Origin: Hyphochytrium catenoides
Taxonomy: Eukaryota > Sar > Hyphochytriomycetes > Hyphochytriales > Hyphochytriaceae
DNA: 48,155 bases
Assembly (NCBI GenBank): GCA_900088475.1
Contig: FLMG01001221.1
Coordinates: 62,793-110,947, forward strand
Direction: 5' to 3'
Shown: positions 12,001 through 22,285 of the stretch, one piece after another
How positions within the stretch are numbered: the first letter of the stretch is position 1
Layout of the letters: each line of letters starts with the position of its first letter
Translations under genes and position numbers: made by a program
The notes under the pieces: generated by a model
What the model saw: the letters and a program-made list of their open reading frames with translations, nothing else
Databases searched by the model: none
What the model was told of the DNA's origin: nothing

Positions 12001-15000
12001 CTGTCCTGTTGCCTCAAACCCATTCCTTGTTAGCTTTTATCATGAACCCTCTCCTTCATGACTCCCTGCTACGTGCCACGGCGTTGCTGGCAATTTGCTT
12101 CATCAACCTTACTGCGGCCTTTTGCGAAGGTGGCTATGTCAGAAGCACTATACTTCACCATCTCGAATCTGCACTCCATTGGGCGAGGAGAGTTTCTTTC
12201 TGACCTCAACGCTATGCACAGTTTGCAAGTAAGAAAACCTTTCTTTGCTCTGTCTTTTAGTACGATGGCCGTAACCAGGTTCTATCTCGTTGCTCTGACA
12301 ATGCTCAAACCTTCTGCACGTACCCTCCTTCTACGAGGCTTTGCTGACGCTGCTCGTCTTGTTACGGTGTGCCACGGTGCCTTACGTATAGGATCTCTTC
12401 GTTCCTTTGAGAGCGGAAGGGTACCTAGATGAAATGTATTTCTCCTACTTGGAAGGTTTGAGAAACAACCTACCGAAACCCAGGTTGCGAGCTGGTTAGT
12501 AGCGTCCGCAATCTTGTCTGACCGTCGTGCCGGCATCCTGCCTCTCTCTCCAAAGCCTACATTTGGGCAAGATTATAGATATTTGCAGTCCTCACCATAA
12601 TTTTGAGTCCAGGCAAGCGACATCAGCAAGAGGGTGAGAGAGCTAGCGAGGGACCAGCACTGGCTAGTAAAGAAGCACCCCAGAGCTCCGCCGCTATTGT
12701 AGCTCCAAACGGTAGCGAAGATAAACAGGAGAAGGCCCTTGTTAAACAGGTCCCTGTCTTCCTCTGACCCTCTGTTGACCGTAACCGCTCCCATGCTTCG
12801 ATGCCTTTTCTCTTCTATCACTTTTGGTCAGCGTGGTTCTTCCCTATCCACGTGCGTGAACGGTTGCCCAGCAAACCAATTTGCTTTTACTTTACTCGTT
12901 AACTTTCCAGCAATGTCTTTCTCACACTACCCTCTATTCACCTTCACTTCGCCCTGCCCAATGAGTAGATCTTGGAGTTCTTTCCAGACTTAAGCCCAGC
13001 GCGTGCTCATCAGCTCCTAAAATACTTTGATCTGAACGCTGAGAGGACCATCACAGCCGTTCTTGAAGGAACGCTGCCTCCAGGTCAGTACGAGTTAGCC
13101 TTAAGAAGCATGAAGTAGCGGAGAGTGGAAGGAGCCGACATAGTGAACGGCAAATGTGACCTTCTCGCAAGAATATTCTAAAAGAAAGCGTAGAGGTGTG
13201 GAGGGGAGAGGTCAGTTGAAATCGGTTGAGACAAGGTTATCAGTGCCATGCCACCCTCTCTCATCCTTGGCTTGGATCTTAAGCTGAGCTTGCCTCATTC
13301 CCTCTTTTACTTTCGAGAAGACGACCTGCTTGGGCCGGATGGGGAGGCCACTCATGTCGCTGCGCCCTCAATTGACCGAGAGAAGAAAGAAGGTGAGCCT
13401 TACCTCTTACTGCGGAGACTCTGTTTTCTGAAAGTTTTTTCTTTTGCGATGTCTCTCGCTGGTGAAAGCGCTGCTCTTCTTGACCTTGTACTTAGAGTCT
13501 TAAACTTCCGCTTTCAGAGCCCGTTGCTCGGGTGGAGCCTCGGACTGTTTTTGATAACGACGAGTTTGAGACGGCAGACTTCCTCGATCCGAGCAGGGTG
13601 TGGGTAAGGACATTTGAAAGGAAGTGGTTGGTATGAGGGGATAAACCGCGTCGCTGTGAGCTCTTATGCTGACATAGCTTAAAAGCTTGTTAACCTAACG
13701 CGAAAGGGTAAAACTGAACATGGGAAGAGCGGCAGAGAAGGCACTTAGAAGGCGTCGCGAGGGAAGAGTAGAAAGCAACCTCTGAGTCTCGTGTTTGATG
13801 TATCAGGTGGGAAAGAAGAGAGGGGAAAAGCGGTACCTTGCTGGCCAGGACAAGCGCACACGAGAAACACTTGCATTTTTGAGGTATGTAGCTCTACACT
13901 ACCCTCGGCGCAATCTTGCGTCACCTCCTCTCGTACCCTAACGATGCTCTTGCTCCCGTCTTTTCTCTATATTTATCGTGCGGTTGACCATCCTGCTAAC
14001 TTCGCTTTCAGCTCTTTTGATGGTTATGACGACGACTACGATTCTGAGTACGACGAGCCCGCGGTGACGGTCGCTGACAGTCTCGCCGAGTTGGAGAGTA
14101 TTAGAAAGCACAATGAAAGACTCAAGCAGCAAGAAGAGGTACACTTAGCCCCAAATTCATGCTGGGACACTTTTACGTCCGTTGACTGCTTTGGTTATCT
14201 CTGTCATGCAACGCTTGTCTCTCTAAAAGGAAGCGTCTAGCATTTTCCTTCGGCTTACCACGTTGGGCATCTGAGGGTTGCTTTTCTCGCTGTCAGAGAA
14301 TAGTTCGTGAAAAGTCTTAGTCCCACAAAGAGATAGATTCTGATTACCGCTTTTGCCCTCTCCGCTGTGTTACGAAGGAGGATAGCTTTTGGGAGCAAAT
14401 GCGGAACCCCAATAGGCCAAAGATATACGATGGGGAAGATGGTGAGGAAGATGGAAAAGAGGAGGAGACAGAGAAAGCAGCGAAAGGAGAAGCACCGGCT
14501 GGCGGGAGAGGAGGTAAGACAAAGAGTGCAGTTCTCAGGCGAATGGAACTGCTGACTCCAGTTATTATGTTCAGGTTTTGCCAATAGAGGCAGAGGCGGA
14601 AGAGGGACAGGCGGTAGGGGCAGCAACGGTAGGACCTCAACCAGTTCTGTCCTTTGGTTCTACTTCCTTGTGATCTCTCCGATCTCCTAGCGTTCATGTC
14701 ATACTTGCTGTACCTTGTGCAGTTCATGCTCTCTCTCCTGAATGAAATTTACGACTCAAACTTATCATGACCTTTGCTCCCAGACCAAGATACCGTCGAA
14801 GGCGCAGGAGGCAAAAGCGGCGAGAGAGGCTCTTCGGATAGAGGTCGAGGCGGAAGAACTGGCGGTCGGGGAGGGAGAGGGAGAGGAGGAAGGGGAGGCG
14901 AAGGCGAGGGTGAGCTCAGCGCCTTGCAAAAGAGAAGGAAGGACCAGAACAAGGCTAAAGCCGCAAATCACAACCGCAAGGCAGGAGCAGCGCGGAAAGC

Positions 15001-15019
15001 AGCGAAAGGAATGTTCTAG
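9003..15019 (+). CDS. ASCC2: Activating signal cointegrator 1 complex subunit 2 (ASCC2) orthologue, 20 exons
   Basis: Exons: 9003-9294, 9483-9597, 9823-9942, 10179-10228, 10381-10433, 10672-10827, 11033-11125, 11392-11526, 11908-11988, 12130-12228, 12392-12455, 12613-12749, 12969-13083, 13321-13392, 13518-13603, 13807-13883, 14012-14138, 14378-14513, 14575-14628, 14784-15019. All phases agree, giving 765 aa (human about 757). Diagnostic blocks: YRSRWYD near residue 135, LPSLLDIAALWG, the CUE domain starting ILEFFPDLS, RTVFDNDEFE, an acidic Tyr/Asp segment (YDDDYDSEYDE), and the terminal NKAKAANHNRKA. ASCC2 binds K63-linked ubiquitin through CUE. It recruits ASCC3/ALKBH3 to alkylation damage and acts in ribosome-associated quality control. 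An RGG-rich insert precedes the terminal helix. Start at 9003 is provisional; upstream in-frame codons are open. Confidence 0.9.
12969..13083 (+). other. CUE ubiquitin-binding domain exon of ASCC2
   Basis: The exon encodes ILEFFPDLSPARAHQLLKYF followed by DLNAERTITAVLEG. This has the F-P-D-L and di-leucine positions of CUE domains. In ASCC2 this domain reads K63-linked polyubiquitin. Confidence 0.85.
14575..14905 (+). other. RGG/Gly-Arg-rich segment of ASCC2
   Basis: Two exons (14575-14628 and the first half of 14784-15019) encode repeated RG, RGG and GGR units. RGG tracts commonly bind RNA or are arginine-methylated. I know of no comparable tract in human ASCC2. Confidence 0.8.
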
Positions 15020-15944
15020 AGCTAGTTCGTGGCTTCTATACTACCTATCCTCTGTCCCAAGAGGTTCGCACCACCAGGCTTGGCCTTCCAAGGCCATCGA
15101 TTCCAGCGTTGGTCAGGAGCAAAGAAAGATGTTCACCTCTGTCATGAGGTGAAAGAATGGGATCCCAGGACGCTTTGTAACCGACCAAATTGCTGCATCG
15201 CAGGCTGCAGAGCGGAAAATAGCAACTATTGCCTTTGCCAACGCTCGAGGTGTGGCCAAAGTGTGGCGAGCATATCTGACTCATTCGTCGGCGTGGTACA
15301 CGTAGCATAAAAGGCGACCTTCAATGAGGATGAGTAACGCGATGTCTCCGAAGCTACTAGTCAAGCAGCTAGTCAAGCGATGGTGGCTGTAAGCGGTGTG
15401 CTCCTTCCTTTCTTATCTTGTTCAGAACCTGTATGAATAGACATCCCGCTTATAGCGCTACATCTTTATTCGCTCTTCGCTGCCCTCTTCAATGTACGCT
15501 CTCGATCTACCTCCGTCTATGCTATCTGGTCTCTAGTCCTACATACCCGAATATTCCTTCACGGCGAGATCATGGAACTCTCGTTGCAATAGAAGATAAC
15601 AGGACGACAAAGACCAAGACTTACAATAAGCATTGGCTCTTTCTCACACATTACGATCATCAGTCGGGGACCGATAGCTGTCAGAGTCTAACGGCCCTGA
15701 AGCACTGGCTTATGTTAAAGTGGACAAATAACTTGCTTAACTGTTATTCTTACATAGCTGATTGACTTGGCAAAACGTGGTAGCGAAATCGAGTGACAAA
15801 CAAGTTTCGAGACAGGAATATTGAAGAAGAGAGTCAGCCACACCGGAAACCCAGACGACGGTAGACGACACAGCCGGTTTTCAAAATACGAGGTAGTGCT
15901 GGAGAGGGAGAAGACAGGCTCAGTCCTAGAACAGAGACCAAAGT
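15020..15944. other. Intergenic, nothing identified
   Basis: About 0.9 kb between the ASCC2 stop and the trypsin stop on the other strand. It contains short open frames but no recognisable motif, splice-consistent exon set or RNA gene. The proximal part is probably ASCC2 3' UTR. Confidence 0.4.
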
Positions 15945-16880
15945 TTACTGGCACTTGCCGCCGGTGAAAGTAGTGCCGGATGGGCAATTGAGCACCTTGT
16001 CCACGTAGGAGCGGAGGATAGCGACTCTGCTGTAGACACCAGGCTGCTCCCTGGCGCATCCCTCTCCCCAGGAGGTGAGGCCCACGAGTACAGGTACGGC
16101 ATTATCGACGATCATAGGTCCGCCAGAGTCTCCCTGGCAGGTATCTACGCCTGGACGCTTGGCACAGATCATGGTCTTATGAATGGACGAAGGGTTTCCA
16201 TAGAGTCTCTGGCATTCGCTCTGGGTGACGAGCTTCACACTTGCTTGAAGAAGCTTTGGGCTTGTGGATCCGCCCTCGGAGGTTGCTCCCCAGCCCAGAA
16301 TCTTGAAAGTACGGGCGCTGCTCTCAGTGCTGTAAGACCCATCGTCCAGCTCAGGGTAGGAACGGAGGTCAGCTCCTCCAGTGACCTTCAAGATAGCGAT
16401 GTCGTTAGCCTGAGCGGGAGAGCCATAGCTTGGGTGGACGTTGATCTCTACGACATCCATCTTGATCCCCTTCTCGGAAGTGTCACGCCAGTCGTGGCGG
16501 CCAGCCTCCACTCTGATGCGAGATGGGTTGCTCACGAGGTCGTCCACGCAGTCTAAACACAGGGAGGAGGGAGGTGTAAGAGATGGGCTCGCACATGTAA
16601 TGGACACGATCAGAGGAAAGAGGCAGAGTATGGCTAGGAGAAGACAAGGCAATGGAGGATAAGGGTACGTACGGGCAGCGGTAAGGACGACATTCTTTCC
16701 AATGTAGGAAGCGCCACAGAATGGTCTGGTTCCAGTCTTCGACAGGAGGCCGACCGTCCAGTTGGAATATTTGAACTTTGGCGCTTCCTGGCCTCCGACA
16801 ATGGTAGAGTCAGAAGCAGACACCAGTGAAGACTGGGCTAGCAGAGCAGCCGCGAAAAGGAGCTGAATGACACCTGGCAT
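15945..16880 (-). CDS. Secreted trypsin-like serine protease (S1A), two exons
   Basis: Exons 16880-16673 and 16552-15945 join in phase 1 over a 120-bp intron, giving 271 aa. Residues 1-22 form a signal peptide and the mature chain begins IVGGQEAPKF at residue 27. The catalytic triad is complete: H70 in TAAHC (its codon is split by the intron), D120 in NDIAILKV, S212 in CQGDSGGP. D206 sits at the base of the S1 pocket, predicting cleavage after Arg or Lys. The residue before IVGG is Thr, so activation cannot be by a tryptic enzyme at that bond. Reading through the intron gives an open frame that loses the His, so unspliced predictions would be wrong. It is a close paralogue of the gene at 20964-22285. 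Confidence 0.92.
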   Translation of the reverse strand: MPGVIQLLFAAALLAQSSLVSASDSTIVGGQEAPKFKYSNWTVGLLSKTGTRPFCGASYIGKNVVLTAARTYPYPPLPCLLLAILCLFPLIVSITCASPSLTPPSSLCLDCVDDLVSNPSRIRVEAGRHDWRDTSEKGIKMDVVEINVHPSYGSPAQANDIAILKVTGGADLRSYPELDDGSYSTESSARTFKILGWGATSEGGSTSPKLLQASVKLVTQSECQRLYGNPSSIHKTMICAKRPGVDTCQGDSGGPMIVDNAVPVLVGLTSWGEGCAREQPGVYSRVAILRSYVDKVLNCPSGTTFTGGKCQ

Positions 16881-16976
16881 GTTGTTGTTGACGGGGTAGG
16901 TAGACGGTGGGGTCTGTCTGAAGTGTGGAGGACGGCGGCGGTGGAGATTGCCTGGCGTTTGTTGGTTGGCTGGTAC

Positions 16977-16996
16977 GCTGGAAATTGGAGAATGAA
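16977..16996 (-). promoter_or_regulatory. Candidate shared core-promoter motif upstream of trypsin
   Basis: On the gene strand this reads TTCATTCTCCAATTTCCAGC, about 97-116 bp before the start codon. Closely similar strings lie at comparable distances before the lipase at 39195-40082 and the plus-strand trypsin. It could be an initiator-type element marking the transcription start. Confidence 0.3.
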
Positions 16997-17603
16997 CGTG
17001 AAGGAGGGAGCCTCAGCTTGAGGAGAATAGCGCCGTGTTGCTGGTAGGTAGCAGTTTTTCAGGGGAGAGAAGAAGGACCGTCACGGGCTGCTAGGCAAGC
17101 ATGGAAAGAGAGTGTAGAACTCTAGAGCAGGCAGTTGTGCTCGCTATCTCTTCTCACTCTAGAAAGGGAAGAGACCCACCTTTTTATTCTCGGCAGCTTC
17201 TCGCTCTCTACTCTTCCCGTCTGGCGCTCTATCATTGAAGAAGTCTGTGCAGAGATCGGGTGTGACAGCTCATGATCAGACTCTTCACAGACTTTGGTCA
17301 CTGTCTCGCATGAGCCTCAAGCATAAGCAATAATGTAACTACGGCTGTTCGGTCTGTCCTCGTCGGGGGATAAAAGGAGAATAACATAAGATTCTGTGAG
17401 ATCTGGCGATCTTCAGATCTTTCTTGAGGGCCAAAAGAAGTGGGAGCGTCATAGAGGATCAGTAAATGCCTTTATCTATAGAGAGACATCGCTATTCTCT
17501 CTCTCTTTCACACCAGCAGGGTCATAAGAGGAAAGATGAAGAGTTATTCCAAGGCACCACTATGTACACTCAGTTTATGTCGAGTCAGTGCTGCTTGCGA
17601 CAT

Positions 17604-17951
17604 TCATTCTTCAGCTCCTACAAGTAGCAGTGAGCAACACCTCTCTAGTTTAGATAGGGAGGCAACATCAGAATAAATAGACGCACAGGATAAGGGATGG
17701 CGGATGCTTCGAGCCACGTAAGAGCGAGCAATAAGGCGAAGGTTTGTGCAGGTAGGAATGGAACAGACAGTCATAAGCCCAGCTGCGCTTTGCAGAAGCC
17801 AGGACATGTGACAGAGAGTTTTATGACGTGTCCTTGCGGCAACAACTAATAAGAAGTGTGACACTGAGGAAGCCAGCAGAGGGAGAGAGGACGCAATAGC
17901 ACAGAGCACGAAGAACGAGGGAAGGGACGCGCTGGTAGGCATACACTTCAT
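17604..17951 (-). CDS. Hypothetical small secreted protein
   Basis: A 115-codon ATG-initiated frame. The start MKCMPTSASLPSFFVLCAIA resembles a signal peptide and the rest contains several cysteines. No family is recognised and there is no paralogue in the window. Coding status rests only on length and the hydrophobic start, so it may be chance. Confidence 0.22.
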   Translation of the reverse strand: MKCMPTSASLPSFFVLCAIASSLPLLASSVSHFLLVVAARTRHKTLCHMSWLLQSAAGLMTVCSIPTCTNLRLIARSYVARSIRHPLSCASIYSDVASLSKLERCCSLLLVGAEE

Positions 17952-18609
17952 GGCATCTCTTCAGGAGCCACAAAGCGGTTCTATTTTAGAAGTGGTGGTC
18001 GACGTTCAACAAAATTAGCCTCCGATCTGTCTTCTGACATCTCACCTCCTGCAGCAGTCCCTCTCTCTCGCCTATCTATTCTCTTCTGGTCCCTTTGATC
18101 ATGTTTGCTCCGCTGTTACATCTTCTTCTTTCTTCCTCTGCGACTTACAAAGTTCCCCTTCAACCTTCTGACTCTTCCGTCGGTGTCCCTGCTGATCAAG
18201 TGATCTCTCTTTCTTGTTTGCTCTTCCTTCTTCGACTCCGTATTGTTGCCCCTGCTGCTGGCGACGGGTCGGACACAGGCGGCGGAGGATGATGGAGGAG
18301 AGGAGGAAAGATAAAAGATACCAGGCACACAAGCCTCTTGGGGATAAAATCATTGGACATCAGCGCTCAGGCAGCCTTGAGCTTCCTTCCGAGCGAGTAG
18401 TGAACTCTTTCCCCTGTCCGTTACGCCATCAAATCATCTGCCTGTCTCCCTGCCTTGTGAGCCAGGACGAAGACCGAATAAAACGCCAGGAGCGGGGTCT
18501 AAGGGGGGGAACTACTTGAACTTAGGATCCTGAATATTGTGCTACTACACCTCATCTATTTTGAATTATAGATAATATAATTTGTAATACTAGGAGTAAG
18601 GAAAGTAAG

Positions 18610-18610
18610 G

Positions 18611-18676
<66 letters not shown>

Positions 18677-18716
18677 CTCTATCTCTTACTTTCTCTCTCG
18701 CTCTCGCTCTCTTTCA

Positions 18717-18750
<34 letters not shown>

Positions 18751-18762
18751 TCTCTCTCTTTC

Positions 18763-18797
<35 letters not shown>

Positions 18798-18950
18798 TCT
18801 CTCTCTCTCTATTTCTCTCTCTCTTCTTCTCTCATCTCTCGCTCTCTCCTCTCTCTCTCTCTCATCTCTCTCTGTGTCTCCCGCCCACTTTCCTCTCTCT
18901 CTCTGTCTCTCGCTCTCTCGTTCTTTCTCTCCCCTTCTACTTCCTTCTTT
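18610..18950. repeat. CT-rich / (TATC)n microsatellite complex
   Basis: About 340 bp of (CT)n interleaved with TATC tetranucleotide runs near 18624-18680. Open frames on either strand here (Arg/Glu-rich or Ser/Leu-rich) are artefacts of the repeat. Confidence 0.95.
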
Positions 18951-20861
18951 CTCCACTGTGGGTTTAATATGTAGAACTGTCTCTCTCCACTAAGGTTTCT
19001 TAGTAGTACACTATTGTAGTCATGTGATGGATAAGCTGCAATCAGAAGAAGAAGGGAGGAGACGCTGTGGAGGTCAAAGCAGGATGAACGAGGAGACTAC
19101 GAGGCTACTAAATAATGGACTGGCGATGCTAGCGGTGGCTGCTGCTCTTTCCTTCACTTGTGCCTGGCTCCATCACGATGGTCTCACGCTCTCTCGGCGT
19201 CCTTTCTATCTAATACTTTATTCCAGACGAGTGGGGAACTGCTAGGAGAAGACGAGAGAGCCCACTCTTCATCATCCTCTGTTGGTGCTCAGATGATAGA
19301 AGGAATGATACGAGAAGGGAGATAGAACTACACTTCGATAGAGCGAAAGGAGAAAGAGAGACCTGATCGTGGCCAGGTTAGCTCAGTAGAACTCTCCTTC
19401 TCTTACTCCTTCCTGTCGGCACAGCATCCTGGCACGACTTAGGCGGTTGCTCTCAAGGTTGAGAGACTGACAGCAGCCCGTCCATGCTTGCAGAAGTTCG
19501 CTTCTTGGGAGCAGAGAAGAAGAAGACGGGGACTCCCCTCTGATCTCTGTCTCTCTTCAGCTTACTCCGTCTCCTCTACCTTTTCCCTTCTGGGTTCGTA
19601 TCTCTTCAGCTGCTGTAGCTTCTCTGATGTGCGTCATGTCAAGAGACCTCGTCTCTCCCATCCTCAGCTCACAAAATTGAAGAAAAAAGAAGGATCAGCA
19701 CTTATCTTCGTCTCTGACTTCTGATCTCAACCAGCGACTATGATAATAGAGTGGGTATAATAGGCATGGCACCTTCTATGGTGAGGGCTGTACTAGAAAA
19801 AGAAGAGAGAGAGAGAGCTAAAGATAATAAGAATGAGGAAGTTATTCTTCCTCTATGCGCTGTCCCTCATCTCTGGACAGCTTCAGCAGCATTGGGAAAG
19901 AGAAGGAAAAGTCTGGACAAACGTGTAGGACAGCTTCTTCCTTTAACGATGTTACAATGGGGGAAACTAGCAGCAGTCAGTAGTAAAGTTAAGATGCGGT
20001 GCCCCGTCTCCTCTGCCCCCACACATTGCTTCTTCCTCCTCCACACTCTCTCTCGTTCCCCTCTCGCTATCTCTCATTAACTCCTTGTTGCTCGAGTGCT
20101 GTGAGCCGCTCGTCTAGGCTTCTGGCCTTGTGCGGAGGAAGGAGAATAAAGAGCTGCCATGATGCTATTGCTCTAAGTGGGAGGAGCCATAAGAGTGAGA
20201 GAGAGAGTGCTTGTGTCTATGCTATGATTACTATGAAGAAAAAGTAGCGTCAGCTTGCCTTTTGGCTGACAAACGCTCATCACTCGTATGATCCACATCA
20301 GTGCCTCCTCCCTGTCCAGAACTATCGAGTTCCGCATCTTGATCAACAGAGAAAGCCACAAGAAGAGGGAGGGGAACCAAGGCACAAAAGGGGCTGACGA
20401 TGGTCAGGATTGAGGAAAGGCGGACATATCAGGAAGACAGAGAAAGAGGCAGGCAAGGGAAAGGGAGACTGAGATTCGGGATAGAAAGAGAGGAAAAGAG
20501 AGAGAGGAGAGTGCAAGAGAAAAGAAGGACAACAGAAACTTCTCAAGTCGAGAATGCGGGGCAGTGTGCAACTTCTACGCTCTGCATCGCGCAATGACAT
20601 GAAGAAAGGTCTAAAATAGAAATCTTCTTATCCCCGCAGCGGAAGGATGAAAGAGCAGACCGAAGAGAATCTGCTCCCCTTCGCTCGCAGTGCTTCTCTC
20701 TCGCCCACCTTTCCTCCTGCCTCTTTCCTTCTCCTTCTCCTCACCAACTCCTCGGCGTTTTTATTGTCCTTCTGTTCCTTCGCCTCTCCCGTAAAGGAAC
20801 AAGGAGGCTGAGCTGCGGCGCTTGGCTGTTCCTTACAGCAGCAGCCATCGCGTTCGTTCTA

Positions 20862-20886
20862 TTCAATCACTTCCCAATCTTCCAGC
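20862..20886 (+). promoter_or_regulatory. Candidate shared core-promoter motif upstream of plus-strand trypsin
   Basis: Reads TTCAATCACTTCCCAATCTT and continues CCAGC, ending about 78 bp before the start codon. It is a looser match to the element upstream of the minus-strand trypsin. Confidence 0.22.
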
Positions 20887-20963
20887 CCCGGAACACCACC
20901 ACCACAACCACCTCCAACCCCTCTTCGCCGTAGCGGACAACCCTTCCCACTCGCTGTTCCAAG

Positions 20964-22285
20964 ATGCAGAGCCTCCTCAAGTTTCTCTGTGCTGTTGCCC
21001 TCTTGGCACCATCCTCAACTTCCTTCTTCGTCTCTGCGGCTCACCCTCATCCGCTGAGCGATGGTCTGATTGTTGGCGGAGAAGAAGCTCCCAAGTTCAA
21101 ATATTCAAACTGGACCGTGGGACTGCTCTCCAAGACTGGCACCAGGCCTTTCTGTGGAGCCTCCTACATCGGCAAAGACATCGTCCTCACTGCTGCTCGT
21201 AAGTTCCCTACCACTTTGCTCTCTCTCTCTCCCTCTCCCTATTTCTCCTCAACCACCGCTAAAAGCAAGCTAAAACTCACTCCACTCATTCGTCGCTGCT
21301 TATTTCTCTTTCTAATCGCTTTCGGGGGATGTAGCGTCAGCCCTACGTCTTCTCTTTCTTAGAAGCTAAAGTAGCTCTCTTCTCCTCGCCTTCTTGCTCT
21401 TCCTATCTCTTTCTTCTTTTGTCCCCCTGACGTCGTGAGGCCTCTCGCTTGTCTAACAATCACTTTCGTTCTCCTTAGATTGCGTCGACACACTGGTGAG
21501 CAACCCCTCTCGCATCCGTGTTGAGGCTGGACGTCATGACTGGCGCGACACCTCTGAAGTAGGCGTAAAGATGAACGTCCTGGAGATCCACGTCCACCCT
21601 CAGTACGGAACTCCCGCGCTGTCCAACGATATTGCCATCCTGAAGGTGGCCGGCGGACAAGATCTACCTTGGTACCCGGAGTTGGATGATGGAAAGCAAT
21701 CTGATGAGACGCAGAGTCGCGTCTTCAAGGTCCTCGGGTAAGTGAAGAACCTGTTCACCCAGTCGTCTTCCCTTTCTTCTGAGGACGTCTTAGCTCCTTT
21801 AGCTAATCTGAGTGCCGTTTTCTACAACCTTTTCATCTGTTCCCAGCTGGGGCGCCACCAGCGAGGGCGGAGCTACCAGCCCCAAGCTTCTCCAGGCTTC
21901 CGTCGGGCTTGTATCTCAGCAAGATTGCCGCCGCTTGTACCAGAGCGACGATAAGATCACTGAGACTATGATCTGTGCAAATGCCAAGGGCATCGACACT
22001 TGCCAAGGCGACTCAGGTACCTCTTTACCTCTACCTACTTTCCCTTCTTCCCTTTTGTAAGCAACAGAAAGCTGATCATCTCTCTCCTCTATTTCCTTCC
22101 TCTTAGGTGGACCTATGATTGTTGATAACGCTGTGCCCGTCATTGTTGGTCTGACGTCTTGGGGTGAGGGCTGCGCTAGAGAGCAACCTGGTGTTTATAG
22201 CAGAGTCTCCCTTCTCCGCTCCTATGTGAACGAGGTTCTTGGCTGCCCTGAAGGAACAACCTTCACCGGCGGGAAGTGCCAGTGA
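20964..22285 (+). CDS. Secreted trypsin-like serine protease (S1A), four exons
   Basis: Exons 20964-21198, 21479-21737, 21847-22016 and 22107-22285 join in phase (1, 2, 1) and encode 280 aa. A signal peptide is followed by a short pro-segment and IVGGEEAPKF. The triad is H79 (codon split by intron 1), D129 and S221; D215 gives trypsin-type S1 specificity. Intron 3 interrupts the GDSGGP motif directly after the Ser codon's last full base pair context (TCA|G-GT). The residue before IVGG is Leu, so zymogen activation is non-tryptic. It shares intron 1 position with the 15945-16880 paralogue, which lacks introns 2 and 3. Secretion and endopeptidase activity are expected; digestive or effector use cannot be told. 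Confidence 0.92.

Larger units (their letters stand above)
16997..20861. other. Long intergenic, repeat-rich region
   Basis: About 3.9 kb between the two divergently arranged trypsin genes. Apart from the small hypothetical frame at 17604-17951 and the CT/TATC tract, I see no coding sequence I can support. The open frames between 18.1 and 20.6 kb are biased by simple sequence and lack splice-consistent continuations. Confidence 0.4.

Noticed and set aside
15029-15310. 93-codon frame with several Cys after ASCC2
   Set aside because: Lies in probable 3' UTR; cysteines do not form a recognisable motif and the start overlaps no promoter.
18714-18956. Arg/Glu-rich open frame on the minus strand
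   Set aside because: Entirely produced by the CT microsatellite.
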